This document shows, one piece after another, positions 19,760 to 28,093 of a stretch of DNA of 64,000 bases. This stretch comes from Halorussus salinisoli (GTDB taxonomy: Archaea; Halobacteriota; Halobacteria; Halobacteriales; Haladaptataceae). Positions within the stretch are counted from its first letter, which is position 1. Every line of letters starts with the position of its first letter. The notes under the pieces were generated by a model that saw only the letters and a program-made list of their open reading frames with translations, did not search any database and was not told the DNA's origin. The stretch covers positions 395,289 to 459,288 of the forward strand of contig ML241305.1 in the NCBI GenBank assembly GCA_005239435.1, written 5' to 3'. The translations under genes and the position numbers were made by a program.

Positions 19760-20584
19760 ATGCTGGAGTTGGAGCATCGCTTTCGGGTAGTGGACGTACA
19801 CGCCAGGCTCAACGCCGACGCCGGAGGTGTCCAGACCCGCGGGCGGGCCATCAGTCCGGACAGGTTAGAACGGGAGATGCATCAAGCCGGAGTCGTGCGC
19901 TCGGTCGTCTTCCCCGGCGCGCGCGACGGCGGGAGTTACGTGAGCGCGAACAACGCCGTCGCCCGCCGGAGCGTGGACCGGCCGTTCCTCACGTTCGCTC
20001 GCATCAACGGGCCGCGAGACCCCGGCGAACGGGCTTCCTCGCGCCTCCGGAATCTGGCCGCGCGCCGGAAGGACCACCACACCTCGCCGGAGGACGTAGA
20101 GCAGTACGCGTACGACGACCGGTTCCACGGGTTCAAGCTCAATCCCGCCGAAGACGGGCTACCCGACGACGAGACGCTCGACCGGTTGGAGGACGTGGAG
20201 TTGCCCGTCCTCGTCCACGCCGGCGAGGAGTTCTCACCCGCCGCGGCAGAAGACACCCTGCTCTCGCGGTCGTTTCCCGTCGTTCTGGCACACTTCGGCG
20301 GCCACCCGCTAAATCGGGAACTGATGACCGACGCCGTGGACCTGCTCGAGCGCAACGACGACTGTTACCTCGACACCAGTTACGTCCGCTACCGAGACCT
20401 GCTGGAGCGAGCGGTGATGGAGCATCCCGACCGCGTGCTGTTCGGTAGCGGAGCCCCGAGTTCCCACCCGAACGTCGCGGTGATGGAGATACTGACGCTC
20501 GACGTGCCAGAGGACGCGATGCGGAAAGTCTTCGACAAGAATGCTCGGCGACTCCTCGGCGACTCGCTCCCGGGCGATTTCTGA
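19760..20584 (+). CDS. Amidohydrolase-type TIM-barrel metal-dependent hydrolase
   Basis: 274 residues. Opening VVDVHARLNADAGG takes the place of the usual DxHxH strand-1 motif but keeps only D-x-H (DVHA), so one metal ligand may be lost or supplied elsewhere. Later motifs: HGFKLNP (strand 4 region), PVLVHAGEEF (strand with His), VVLAHFGGHP, DTSYV, and LFGSGAPSSHPNVAVMEI, all typical of the amidohydrolase_2 superfamily. The ATG at 19760 was chosen because the frame upstream runs through the inverted-repeat element. A CAATAAAAAATAGGG AT-rich box lies about 30 nt upstream. Substrate unknown. Confidence 0.78.
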   Translation: MLELEHRFRVVDVHARLNADAGGVQTRGRAISPDRLEREMHQAGVVRSVVFPGARDGGSYVSANNAVARRSVDRPFLTFARINGPRDPGERASSRLRNLAARRKDHHTSPEDVEQYAYDDRFHGFKLNPAEDGLPDDETLDRLEDVELPVLVHAGEEFSPAAAEDTLLSRSFPVVLAHFGGHPLNRELMTDAVDLLERNDDCYLDTSYVRYRDLLERAVMEHPDRVLFGSGAPSSHPNVAVMEILTLDVPEDAMRKVFDKNARRLLGDSLPGDF

Positions 20585-20703
20585 GCCTCCCGGAGTTGCT
20601 CGCAGGGGCCTGCTCGCACTGTTCGGACGAACGCGACGCTCCGCACTCGCCGGGCAAACGCCTTAGTTGGTGGCTCTCGATTTGTCCTTCGAGGTAGGAG
20701 CGG

Positions 20704-21144
20704 ATGTCTGACAACGGCGGGAACGAGAGAGACTCCGACGACAGTGACGACTCCGCCACCAGCGACGACCGCGCCGCGGGCGGCAGGCCAGAGGCGTCGA
20801 GCGACCAACTACCGGCAACTGGCGTTTCGCTCTCGCTAGACGCGACGCTCGAACTGCTCGCGCACTACGATCGACGAGCCATCCTGGGTTATCTGAGAGA
20901 CACCTCCGACGACACCGCGACCATCGACGAACTCGTGGACCACCTCGTCGCGAAAAAGACCGAACAGACCGGCGAGCAACCAGGCCGAGACCACGTTCTG
21001 TCGACGCTCCACCACGTCCACGTCCCGAAACTGGCTGACGCGGGCGTCATCGACTACGACGCCCGGAACAAGGAAATTCGGTACTGGGGAAGCGACCGAC
21101 TCGAAGAGTGGTACGACCGAATCCGGAACCAGAAGGACGGCTAG
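20704..21144 (+). CDS. Haloarchaeal winged-helix protein (DUF7344-like)
   Basis: 146 residues: hydrophilic acidic N-terminus, then a domain of the type abundant in haloarchaea as predicted winged-helix regulators (LELLAHYDRRAILGYLRD, then TLHHVHVPKLADAGVIDYDA). It overlaps its convergent neighbour by 4 bp and the two are paralogous: compare HVHVPKLADAGVIDYD with HTHLPKLADSDVVEYD. Probably a DNA-binding regulator; target unknown. Confidence 0.75.
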   Translation: MSDNGGNERDSDDSDDSATSDDRAAGGRPEASSDQLPATGVSLSLDATLELLAHYDRRAILGYLRDTSDDTATIDELVDHLVAKKTEQTGEQPGRDHVLSTLHHVHVPKLADAGVIDYDARNKEIRYWGSDRLEEWYDRIRNQKDG

Positions 21145-21533
21145 TCCGGGGCGTTCCCCGCGACGGCGTCCGGACCGTCGTATCCCGAGAACGGCAGTTG
21201 CTCGCCGTCGGTTTCCTGTCGAGCGGTGAGGGTGAGAAACGGTTCGAGCGCCTCGACGCCGTCGTCGAGTGACACCGCGACTTCGGGGTCGTCGTACTCC
21301 ACTACGTCGGAGTCGGCGAGTTTGGGGAGATGCGTGTGTACGAGCGAGGCCATCGCTCGCTTCCGGTCGGTAGCGATCTCCGCGGAGACGACCGCGTCGG
21401 CGAGTTCGCCGAGACTCGCCGGACCGTCTTCTTGGAGGGTGTAGACTACACAGCGGCGATACGCGCTACCGAGCAGGTCGCACGAGCGGTCGATTTGCTC
21501 GTGGTCGGTCCACCTATCGTATCCACCTACCAT
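21141..21533 (-). CDS. Haloarchaeal winged-helix protein (DUF7344-like), paralogue
   Basis: 130 residues with the same predicted winged-helix core as the convergent gene (RRCVVYTLQEDGPASLGELA and VHTHLPKLADSDVVEYDDPE). Its stop codon overlaps that of the neighbour by 4 bp, tail to tail. A TTAAGTGG TATA-like box lies about 25 nt before the ATG. Likely transcription regulator. Confidence 0.75.
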   Translation of the reverse strand: MVGGYDRWTDHEQIDRSCDLLGSAYRRCVVYTLQEDGPASLGELADAVVSAEIATDRKRAMASLVHTHLPKLADSDVVEYDDPEVAVSLDDGVEALEPFLTLTARQETDGEQLPFSGYDGPDAVAGNAPD

Positions 21534-21652
21534 CGCCTTCGTGTACCGCCACGACCCACTTAAGGGATAGTCTCGTTCCCATCCGTTTCATGGATACGCT
21601 AGATGACCATTGTGTCCGTTTTGATTCGTTGAATAAGGCGTCGAACTGACGG

Positions 21653-21664
21653 CATACTTAAACC
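21653..21664 (+). promoter_or_regulatory. TATA-like box of the HTH-10 regulator
   Basis: CATACTTAAACC ends 22 nt before the ATG at 21686, leaderless spacing. Confidence 0.5.
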
Positions 21665-21685
21665 ATTGGATGGGGTATTGAAACT

Positions 21686-22372
21686 ATGACGCTGATTGCG
21701 GACTACTATCTGGAGACTCCCATCCTCCGGACCGCCCTGCGAGCGGCCCCCGAGATGAGTGTCGCCATCGAACAGCAGACCTCGCGGGAGACGAAGCCGT
21801 TCGCCCTGGCCTTCTGGGCGACGGACGGCGACTTCGAGGCGTTCGAGACGGGACTGGCCGACGACCCGACAGTCGACGACGTGATGGTCCTCGCAGAACT
21901 GAAAGACCAGCGACTGTATCAGGTCGAACTGACCGACGACGCCGACGAACACATGACCTACCACTCGTGGGCGGACCTCGGGGCCGTGTTCATCTCGTCG
22001 GAGCGCGTCGGCGACGGTTGGAACACCCGCATTCGGTTTCCCGACCGGGAGAGCCTTCAGCAGTACGTCGAGTTCTGCGAGCGACACGGACTGACGTTCG
22101 ACCTCCAGAAACTCTACGCCGCCGACGACTACGACGGCGGGGATTCACTCGGCCTGACCGAATGCCAATACGAGGCGCTTCGGACCGCGACCGAGCGGGG
22201 CTACTTCGAGGTCCCCCGACGGGTCGAACTGGAGGACCTCGCCGACGCGCTGGACATCTCTCGGCAGGCGGTCTCCGAGCGACTCCGGCGAGCGACCGAA
22301 ACACTGGTTCGCGCGACTATCTACCGCGACTCCGAGAAACCGGACCGCGAGAAGTCCGAAAAAGACGGGTGA
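21686..22372 (+). CDS. Bacterio-opsin-activator-type HTH-10 regulator
   Basis: 228 residues. The first 150 form a sensor-like domain resembling the Bat/GAF-HTH N-terminus (MTLIADYYLETPILRTALRA; FPDRESLQQYVEFCERHGLT). The C-terminal part is the HTH_10 domain: LTECQYEALRTATERGYFEV, then LEDLADALDISRQAVSERLR. This family of haloarchaeal transcription factors includes activators of bacteriorhodopsin and of redox or metabolic genes. No opsin gene lies nearby, so the regulon is unknown. Confidence 0.88.
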   Translation: MTLIADYYLETPILRTALRAAPEMSVAIEQQTSRETKPFALAFWATDGDFEAFETGLADDPTVDDVMVLAELKDQRLYQVELTDDADEHMTYHSWADLGAVFISSERVGDGWNTRIRFPDRESLQQYVEFCERHGLTFDLQKLYAADDYDGGDSLGLTECQYEALRTATERGYFEVPRRVELEDLADALDISRQAVSERLRRATETLVRATIYRDSEKPDREKSEKDG

Positions 22373-22373
22373 A

Positions 22374-23318
22374 CTACTGCTCGGGTTCCTCCGATCGTTC
22401 TTTCTCTTCGACGTCGGTCCGCCAGTCGTATCGCTCGACCGCTCGGTCGGCCCTCGCCGAGAGACCGTAGGGGTTTCTGGCGTCGCTCCGGTCCTTGAGT
22501 CGCGCCCAGAGACCGTCCTTGGAACCGACGGCCACGTTCTGGGCCACGCGCTTGCCACTCCCCATCCATCCGGAGGGCGTCTCCTCACCGCGAATTACCT
22601 CGACAGCGTTCTCGACGGCGTCGGACACCGCGTCGCGGAACGTTCGCCGAAAGACACCGGGGCGCGGCCCGTAGTTCTTCACCATCCGGTAGGCGAGCGC
22701 GCGGTACTTCCACCCCCAGTCGCGGTCGTCGCCGTCCTCGTCGTCCTCGTCGGTCTGGGTCACACACACGTCCGACGACCACGCCACCTCGTGGTCGTTC
22801 GCGGCGAGTCGGTGAGCGCAGTCGCGCGCCCCGCCGGTCGCCAGATACTCGTCGAAGCCGTCCATCGCTTCGATGGTCTCGCGGGTGAAGGCGACGTTCC
22901 CCCCGTCGAAGTAGGTGACTTCCCTGCCGTCGATAACGCGACTCTCCTCGGATTCGGTGGTCACGCCCGCCCGAACCGACCGGTGAACCGGACCCGTTAC
23001 GACGTCGGCGTCTGCGAGGCCCGTGCGGACTCCCTCAGTCCACGACGCTTCGACTTCGTAGTCCTGTCCGACCAGCGCGACTGCGTCGCCGCTGGCGGCC
23101 GAGATGCCCGCGTTCCGCGCGACGTTGAGTTTCCGGTCGGAGACTTCTATTAACACGTCCACGTCGTCGCGGTCCTGTACCATCCCGGTGGTCCCGTCGG
23201 CGGAGGGGCCGTTGACGACGACCACCTCCACGTCGCGGGCGTGAGACGCCAGTGCGTCGAGACACGACGCGAGGCGCTCGCGCCCGTTGAGCGTCGGGAC
23301 CACCACGGATAGCTCCAT
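22374..23318 (-). CDS. Family 2 glycosyltransferase
   Basis: 314 residues with a GT-A fold start: LSVVVPTLNGRERLASCLDA and VVVNGPSADGTTGM. The usual DxD is represented by GQDYEVEASW, a less canonical acidic pair. The acceptor region TYFDGGNVAFTRETIEAMDG and a membrane-peripheral basic tail follow. No clear transmembrane segments. It converges with the HTH-10 regulator with a 1-bp gap and lies downstream of the methyltransferase on the same strand (72 bp), which suggests a role in modifying a surface or lipid glycan, but no other glycan genes are near. Confidence 0.82.
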   Translation of the reverse strand: MELSVVVPTLNGRERLASCLDALASHARDVEVVVVNGPSADGTTGMVQDRDDVDVLIEVSDRKLNVARNAGISAASGDAVALVGQDYEVEASWTEGVRTGLADADVVTGPVHRSVRAGVTTESEESRVIDGREVTYFDGGNVAFTRETIEAMDGFDEYLATGGARDCAHRLAANDHEVAWSSDVCVTQTDEDDEDGDDRDWGWKYRALAYRMVKNYGPRPGVFRRTFRDAVSDAVENAVEVIRGEETPSGWMGSGKRVAQNVAVGSKDGLWARLKDRSDARNPYGLSARADRAVERYDWRTDVEEKERSEEPEQ

Positions 23319-23390
23319 ACCCCCGAATCTTCCACCCGAGCCTTAAAAGCAGTTCGGCCTCGGTTCACTCGGTTGAGGTTTTTCCCGACG

Positions 23391-24098
23391 TTACTCGACG
23401 CTGGCGTTCCAGTAGGAGACCGACGCGAAGTAGTCGCCGATAATCGACTCACCGATAGCGGTGTCTACGTCCCGAATCTGGTCGGCTATCCCACCCGGAA
23501 TCTTGCGGTAGAACCCGTAGGGGAGTATCCAGTCGTGTTCGGCGTCCACGAGTCGGAGGTCGGCCTCGTCGAGCAACTTCTCTACGTCGCTTCGGGAGTA
23601 GAGGTGCGACCCCATCGGGAGCAACCAGTTGTAGGCACTCCGGGTGCTTCTGGCGTTGAACGTGTCGAAGACGACCTGTTCCTTGGCGACCCGGCGCATC
23701 TCCGAGAGGAAGGTCGCTGGCGTGTCCGCGAGGTGGAAAAACCGCATGGCGAACACGGTGTCGAAGTAGTCGTCGGGGAACGGAAGCCGTCCGGCGTCCC
23801 CGCGCATGAACTCCAGATGGTCCGCGACTCCGGCGTCCTGGGCTTTCTGACGACCCTGCTGGAGCATCGCCGCCGAGATGTCGAGTCCGACGATGTCGGC
23901 ACCGCGCTCGGCCAGCATGACCGTGAATCGGCCGGTTCCGCAGGCTATCTCCAGAACCTTCTGGTCCTCCAGCGGGCCGATGGCGTCGAGGACGGCCTGC
24001 TTCTCGCGGCGGTCGATGAGCCGTCCGCCCCGGGAGAATCGCTTCTCTTCGTACTCCTCGGCGACTTCGTCCGTCTGGTACCACTCCGCTCCTTTCAC
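23391..24098 (-). CDS. Class I SAM-dependent methyltransferase
   Basis: 235 residues with the Rossmann-like methyltransferase signature: motif I KVLEIACGTGRFTVMLAERG (about 50-69), motif II/post-I VGLDISAAMLQQGRQKA, GDAGRLPFPDDYFDTVFAMR (motif IV region). The C-terminal part (LRLVDAEHDWILPYGFYRKI) resembles ubiquinone/menaquinone-type or glycan-associated methyltransferases. It may form a unit with the glycosyltransferase downstream. Substrate unknown. Confidence 0.87.
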   Translation of the reverse strand: MKGAEWYQTDEVAEEYEEKRFSRGGRLIDRREKQAVLDAIGPLEDQKVLEIACGTGRFTVMLAERGADIVGLDISAAMLQQGRQKAQDAGVADHLEFMRGDAGRLPFPDDYFDTVFAMRFFHLADTPATFLSEMRRVAKEQVVFDTFNARSTRSAYNWLLPMGSHLYSRSDVEKLLDEADLRLVDAEHDWILPYGFYRKIPGGIADQIRDVDTAIGESIIGDYFASVSYWNASVE

Positions 24099-24248
24099 GC
24101 TTCTCGTTTCCTTGTAGTCCGCGGGGGGACTAAAACGGTATTGGAAGCGTCTCGGGACTGACCTCTCGTAGTGGTTCGAAATCGGCTCCTCTCAGCATCT
24201 CGGGACGAACCTCTTTGCACGTCGAGGTCGTACCTCGTCGGGGAAGAC

Positions 24249-24413
24249 ATGACGACCTGCAAGGGATGCGGACGGCATCTCGACGCCGAGAGTCTCGTTC
24301 GCCACGAGCGAGGTCGATTCGTCGTCGTCCACTGTCCGGACTGCAAGTGTCTGCTCGGCCGGTACAACCGCCACGGCGACGACCCCCAGACCGACCGATT
24401 GGGAGAGCAGTAG
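24249..24413 (+). CDS. Small zinc-ribbon protein
   Basis: 54 residues: MTTCKGCGRHLDAESLVRHE then VVHCPDCKCLLGRYNRH. Two CxxC knuckles (CKGC and CPDC) about 28 residues apart form a zinc ribbon. Short zinc-finger proteins of this size are common in haloarchaea and some affect biofilm or swarming, but I cannot assign this one. The ATG at 24249 was preferred to in-frame upstream starts because they add no conserved sequence. Its stop abuts the stop of the next, convergent gene. Confidence 0.7.
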   Translation: MTTCKGCGRHLDAESLVRHERGRFVVVHCPDCKCLLGRYNRHGDDPQTDRLGEQ

Positions 24414-24818
24414 CTACTCGCCGCTGGTGACGACGCGGTCCGGCCGGATTCGAACGACGACTCGCGGGCCGGACTCCTCGCCGTGGTTGGGGTACTCCTC
24501 GACGCCCATGTAGCGGCGCGCGAGTTCGTCGATGTGTTCGACCGCGCCGTCCTCGGTCACTTCGACCACCTCGCCGCGGACCGAGACGTACCGATAGGGG
24601 TCGTCGGGGTCCATCACGCAGACGCCGACCTTCGGGTCGCGCTCGACGTTGCGCACCTTCTGGCGACCGCGCGCGGTGTTGACCAGCAGATGGTCCTCGT
24701 CGTCGCGGTCGATCCAGACCGGCGTCACCTGCGGAGTGCCGTCGTCCATCAGGGTGGCGAAGTTGGCGAACGTCTCGCGCTCGAACAGGTCGTGGAACTC
24801 CCCGGGAATCGATTCCAT
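24414..24818 (-). CDS. PPOX-class (F420/flavin) oxidoreductase
   Basis: 134 residues with the split-barrel fold of pyridoxamine-phosphate-oxidase-like proteins, many of which use F420. Motifs: LFERETFANFATLMDDGTPQ, VTPVWIDRDDEDHLLVNTA, GRQKVRNVERDPKVGVCVMD, YRYVSVRGEVVEVTEDGA. Length is typical of the TIGR03618-type family. Likely a cytoplasmic reductase; substrate unknown. Confidence 0.87.
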   Translation of the reverse strand: MESIPGEFHDLFERETFANFATLMDDGTPQVTPVWIDRDDEDHLLVNTARGRQKVRNVERDPKVGVCVMDPDDPYRYVSVRGEVVEVTEDGAVEHIDELARRYMGVEEYPNHGEESGPRVVVRIRPDRVVTSGE

Positions 24819-24969
24819 ATCCGGGATTGGTCCTCGGCGGACGTAACTTTTGGCTGACCGCGGCCGGGAGAAGTGAATTTAAGGTGAGATAATACATCCT
24901 TAAGGAGTATTGAGTGTACTGATGTGCATATAGCCAAGCTTTACCCGTGAGTTGCAGGGTGACATAGGT

Positions 24970-25239
24970 ATGAGCGCGACTACGGACGAGCCGCCCGTCA
25001 CCGAACCGTTATCAGACGATTTCCGCGACCGCCTGCGCGAACTTCCCCCGAGCGCCAAACTCGTCGCGAAGGTTCTGGAGACCGACTCCCCGCTCTCGCA
25101 GGGCCAACTCGCGGAGGAGTCGCTGCTTCCCGACCGTACGGTCCGGTACGCGCTGAACCGCCTCGAAGACGAAGACCTCGTGAACTCGCGGTACAGTTTC
25201 CAGGACGCCCGCAAGCAAGTCTACTTCCTCAACCGCTGA
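24970..25239 (+). CDS. Small MarR/TrmB-like winged-helix protein
   Basis: 89 residues that are almost entirely one winged helix: SAKLVAKVLETDSPLSQGQL, then LLPDRTVRYALNRLEDEDLV (recognition helix), then the wing SRYSFQDARKQVYFLNR. Very similar compact wHTH proteins are conserved across haloarchaea as predicted regulators. The ATG at 24970 is preferred; a TTG six codons upstream would add MQGDIG. AT-rich sequence with a CATATAG box lies about 40 nt upstream. Confidence 0.8.
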   Translation: MSATTDEPPVTEPLSDDFRDRLRELPPSAKLVAKVLETDSPLSQGQLAEESLLPDRTVRYALNRLEDEDLVNSRYSFQDARKQVYFLNR

Positions 25240-25312
25240 CTGCGGTCGTCTCGGCTACTACTCTGCCGCAGAACCGACTACGCTTTTTTCGTCGGCGCGC
25301 GACGCTTCCGGC

Positions 25313-26077
25313 ATGGAACTTCGTCAGGTCTCGGTGCCGACCGAGACGCTCGCACCGACGGGAGCGACCAACGCCTACGTTCTCGGGCGAGGGGACGCGC
25401 TCCTCGTGGACCCCGCGGGCCGGACCGACGAACTCGACGCCGCGGTCGAATCGCGCGACGTCGGCCACGTCCTCGTCACGCACGCCCATCCCGACCACGT
25501 AGGCGCGGTCGCCCACTACGCGGACGCCTGCGACGCGACCGTCTGGGCACGGGCGGGCCGCGAGGAGCGATTCGAGCGAGCGACGGGTATCGCGCCCGAC
25601 CGGACGTTCCGGGAGGGAACCGCCATCGCCGGCGCGACGGTTCTCGAAACGCCGGGCCACGCCCCCGACCACGTCGCGCTCGCGGCCGACGGGACGATGT
25701 TGACCGGTGACCTCGTGGTATCGGCGGGGAGCGTGGTCGTCGGCGCGGACGAGGGCGACGTGCGGGCGTACCTGACCTCGCTCCGGCGACTCTACGCCCG
25801 GAATCCCGACCGGCTCTGTCCCGGCCACGGTCCCACCATCGACGACCCCCGGACCGAAATCGAGCGCCTGCTTCGCCACCGACTCGACCGCGAGGCGAAG
25901 ATTCTGGACGCGGTCCACGACGGCGCGACCGCGCTGGACGAAATCCTCGACGCCGCCTACGAGAAGGACCTCTCGGGCGTCCGCGAACTCGCCCGAAGCA
26001 CGACCGCCGCGCACCTCGACAAACTGGCCGTCGAGGGGAAAGTCGAGTGGGACGGCGACCGAGCGCGCCCGACCTGA
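25313..26077 (+). CDS. Metallo-beta-lactamase fold hydrolase
   Basis: 254 residues. Metal-binding motif LVTHAHPDHVGAVAHYAD (HxHxDH, about 57-74), then ETPGHAPDHVALAADGTM, MLTGDLV (Asp ligand), LCPGHGPTIDDPR (His ligand), and a C-terminal helical part (LARSTTAAHLDKLAVEGKVE) typical of LACTB2-like enzymes with a winged-helix tail. Probably a hydrolase of thioesters, lactones or RNA; substrate not predictable. A T6 run lies about 25 nt upstream of the start. Confidence 0.86.
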   Translation: MELRQVSVPTETLAPTGATNAYVLGRGDALLVDPAGRTDELDAAVESRDVGHVLVTHAHPDHVGAVAHYADACDATVWARAGREERFERATGIAPDRTFREGTAIAGATVLETPGHAPDHVALAADGTMLTGDLVVSAGSVVVGADEGDVRAYLTSLRRLYARNPDRLCPGHGPTIDDPRTEIERLLRHRLDREAKILDAVHDGATALDEILDAAYEKDLSGVRELARSTTAAHLDKLAVEGKVEWDGDRARPT

Positions 26078-26276
26078 CGGGTGCGCTCGGTGAAACGAAC
26101 CACCGGCAAACGCTCGGTGACGCAACCGGCGTGGGTGGTCTGAAAGGGGCCGCCCGGTCGCGTTCTACGTGGTCGTCTCAGCAGGCAGACTCCGACCCTA
26201 GCAGATAGTCGACTGTCTCAGCAACCCCCGTCGACACGATAAACACCCTTTTGCCCGCGAGGACCAACCCCAACAC

Positions 26277-26990
26277 GTGCAGAGCCTCGAAGCGGAGTTA
26301 GAGCGCGCCCGCGAACTCGACACCGCCGACCTCGCGGACGCCATCGAGTCCATCGGCTTCGAGTGTACCCGGTGCGGCGCGTGCTGTAAAGCCGAGGCCG
26401 ACGACCCCCACACCGCGACCGTCTTCCCCGACGAGGTGCGGGACCTCCAAGCCGCGACCGAGTACGACTGGCGAGACGTGGCTCGGCCGATGCCCTACGG
26501 TCTCGACGACGGCGAGAGTGCCGACACTGACGACGCCGAGGATGACGCCGAGACCGACGAATCCGAGTCCGAGACCGAACCAACGGGCGAGACGTTCGAG
26601 TGGGCGCTCCAGACCGACGCCTGCGGTGACTGCGCGTTCTACGAGGAGGCCGACGACGGGACCGGGGCCTGCTCGGTCCACGGCGACCGGCCGCTCATCT
26701 GCGAGACCTACCCCTTCTCCGTCGCGCTCGGCGGCACGAGCCAGCCGATGGGCGAAGCCGTAGACGAGGCGGGGATGGTCCGCGCCCACGAGTGCGAGGG
26801 GTTGGGCAGAGATATCTCTCGTGAGGACGCCGAGGAACTCGCGGCGGCGCTCAAGGAGCGAGCGGTCCGGGAACTGGCGGAGGCCATCGCGGTCCGCGAC
26901 GAGTACGCGCCCGCCGACCCCGACGAAGGCGTCGTGGTCCACGACTCCGAGGGCGCGAAGCGCCCGGACGGGTCCGCCTACGAGGGTTGA
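26277..26990 (+). CDS. YkgJ-type cysteine-cluster (zinc/iron chelating) protein
   Basis: 237 residues from a GTG start. First cluster FECTRCGACCKAEADD (about 31-46), second cluster TDACGDCAFYEEADDGTGAC (about 117-136), then HGDRPLICETYPFSVALGG. Cysteines in this family bind Fe or Zn. Between them is an acidic low-complexity insert (about residues 84-105, dominated by D and E). Function unknown. The GTG is chosen because MQSLEAELERARELDTADLA fits haloarchaeal homologues as far as I recall them. Confidence 0.78.
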   Translation: MQSLEAELERARELDTADLADAIESIGFECTRCGACCKAEADDPHTATVFPDEVRDLQAATEYDWRDVARPMPYGLDDGESADTDDAEDDAETDESESETEPTGETFEWALQTDACGDCAFYEEADDGTGACSVHGDRPLICETYPFSVALGGTSQPMGEAVDEAGMVRAHECEGLGRDISREDAEELAAALKERAVRELAEAIAVRDEYAPADPDEGVVVHDSEGAKRPDGSAYEG

Positions 26991-27307
26991 CCGCGGCGAG
27001 TCGGACCGCACGCAGGACCGCCGCGACGACGCCCACGGCGAATTGACGGGTTTTCGGTCGGGAGTGCGACACGCGAAGGGTTCGTCCCGTTCTCGTATTT
27101 GAACGTCCGGGTGCAGGGTAAATTCGACTCCGGAGTTCCGGTTAGTGCGGGCCGATTTCGATTTCTACGGCCAGAAGAATTGATGTTGATTCTTTAGCAT
27201 ACCTATTTCTTGGTATGGGAAACGATATTATTTCCAAAAGACGCCAGCGACCACTCCGAACCGCTTCTCGGAGACACCACCAAAAAGTCACACGGAAAAG
27301 AGTCGCG
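26991..27307. other. Gene-free spacer with a short motif shared with 38.4 kb
   Basis: No supported gene. It contains CCCGTTCTCGTATTTGAAC (27086-27104), which matches 38374-38392 at 18 of 19 positions, and an AT-rich end (27180-27240). Otherwise nothing seen. Confidence 0.6.
27086..27104 (+). repeat. Short intergenic motif, copy 1
   Basis: CCCGTTCTCGTATTTGAAC; the second copy differs by one base (C for T at position 6). Both copies are outside genes. Extending the comparison leftward to 26 bases leaves 22 identities. Confidence 0.6.
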
Positions 27308-27721
27308 CTAGAAGTCCTCTTCGATGATTTCGCCGACCGCGAAGTTGGACTTGACTTCCGTGATTTCGACCTTTACGCGCTCGCCGATTTCGGCGTCGGG
27401 GACGATGATGACGTAGCCTCGCTCGACGCGAGCGATGCCGTCGCCCTGCTTGCCGATGTCTTCGACCTCGACGTAGCGGATCTCGCCCTCCTCGACGGGG
27501 GGTTGCGGTTCCGACGGCGCGCTGCTACTCTTGGACTGCGACTGCGACTCGGACTGCGTCGAGGAGTCGGAGTCGTCGGAGATAAGCGCGACGCGATAGG
27601 TCTCGCCGGGTTCGACCGACCCGGTCTCGATTTCTCTGCGCGGTACTTCGACGACGTACTTGTCGTCTTCGATAGTCACATCAGCACTGAACAGACACAG
27701 CAGTTTGTCAGAGATCTCCAA
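27308..27721 (-). CDS. TRAM domain protein (archaeal RNA-binding)
   Basis: 137 residues. N-terminal part MEISDKLLCLFSADVTIEDD, a Ser/Gln/Glu-rich linker (about 50-72), then a TRAM domain: YVEVEDIGKQGDGIARVERG and VPDAEIGERVKVEITEVKSN (about 80-135), a beta-barrel RNA-binding module found in archaeal cold-shock-like RNA chaperones. The start codon is TTG (27721): no ATG or GTG is available at the conserved MEIS start. Most archaeal TRAM proteins are about 70-140 residues. The serine/glutamine linker is unusual. Confidence 0.85.
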   Translation of the reverse strand: MEISDKLLCLFSADVTIEDDKYVVEVPRREIETGSVEPGETYRVALISDDSDSSTQSESQSQSKSSSAPSEPQPPVEEGEIRYVEVEDIGKQGDGIARVERGYVIIVPDAEIGERVKVEITEVKSNFAVGEIIEEDF

Positions 27722-27797
27722 GGCTATATGCCTCCGTTTAGACCCAAGTGGTCAGCGCGTAAAGAGTTTTACTCAACGACCGTTTCCTGCGCTCGGT

Positions 27798-28083
27798 GGG
27801 CCGCGCGCCAGCGGCGCGCGGCCTCCCTCGCTGGCAAAAGGTCGATCAAAATCCGGCGTCACCCCCTCAGAAGCGCCGCAGGCGCTTCGTCGAGGGTTCC
27901 TTGGACCGCTCGCTCGGTCACTGCGTTCCCTCGCTCGCGGCGGATTACGGTATCAGCAGGAATCGGTGGTCCGCTCGGTCGGTCGCTCCGCTCCCGCACT
28001 CGCTGTGGACCGCCACCGCGACAGCACCGCTACCGCATCGCCATCGCACCGCCACCGCATCGCCACTGCACCGCTACCGCAGA
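27798..28083 (-). repeat. Probable expanded relative of the dispersed element, copy F
   Basis: Two perfect hairpins: GGCCGCGCGCC/GGCGCGCGGCC with 3-nt loop AGC (27799-27823), and AAGCGCC/GGCGCTT with loop GCA (27871-27887). They are followed by degenerate CCGCNACCGC repeats (about 28010-28080) like those in copy D. It lacks the GCTAGC end, so membership is uncertain. It fills most of the 27722-28093 gap between the TRAM gene and the radical SAM gene. A GAGCAAAAGCTC palindrome follows at 28082-28093. Confidence 0.5.
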
Positions 28084-28093
28084 GCAAAAGCTC

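Noticed and set aside
19334-19851. Two minus-strand open frames across the nested inverted-repeat gap
   Set aside because: They run through the palindromes, have no recognisable protein sequence and contradict the plus-strand amidohydrolase start.
27798-28083. CRISPR array, because of the spaced CCGCNACCGC units
   Set aside because: The units are short, degenerate and contiguous, with no unique spacers and no cas genes in the window.
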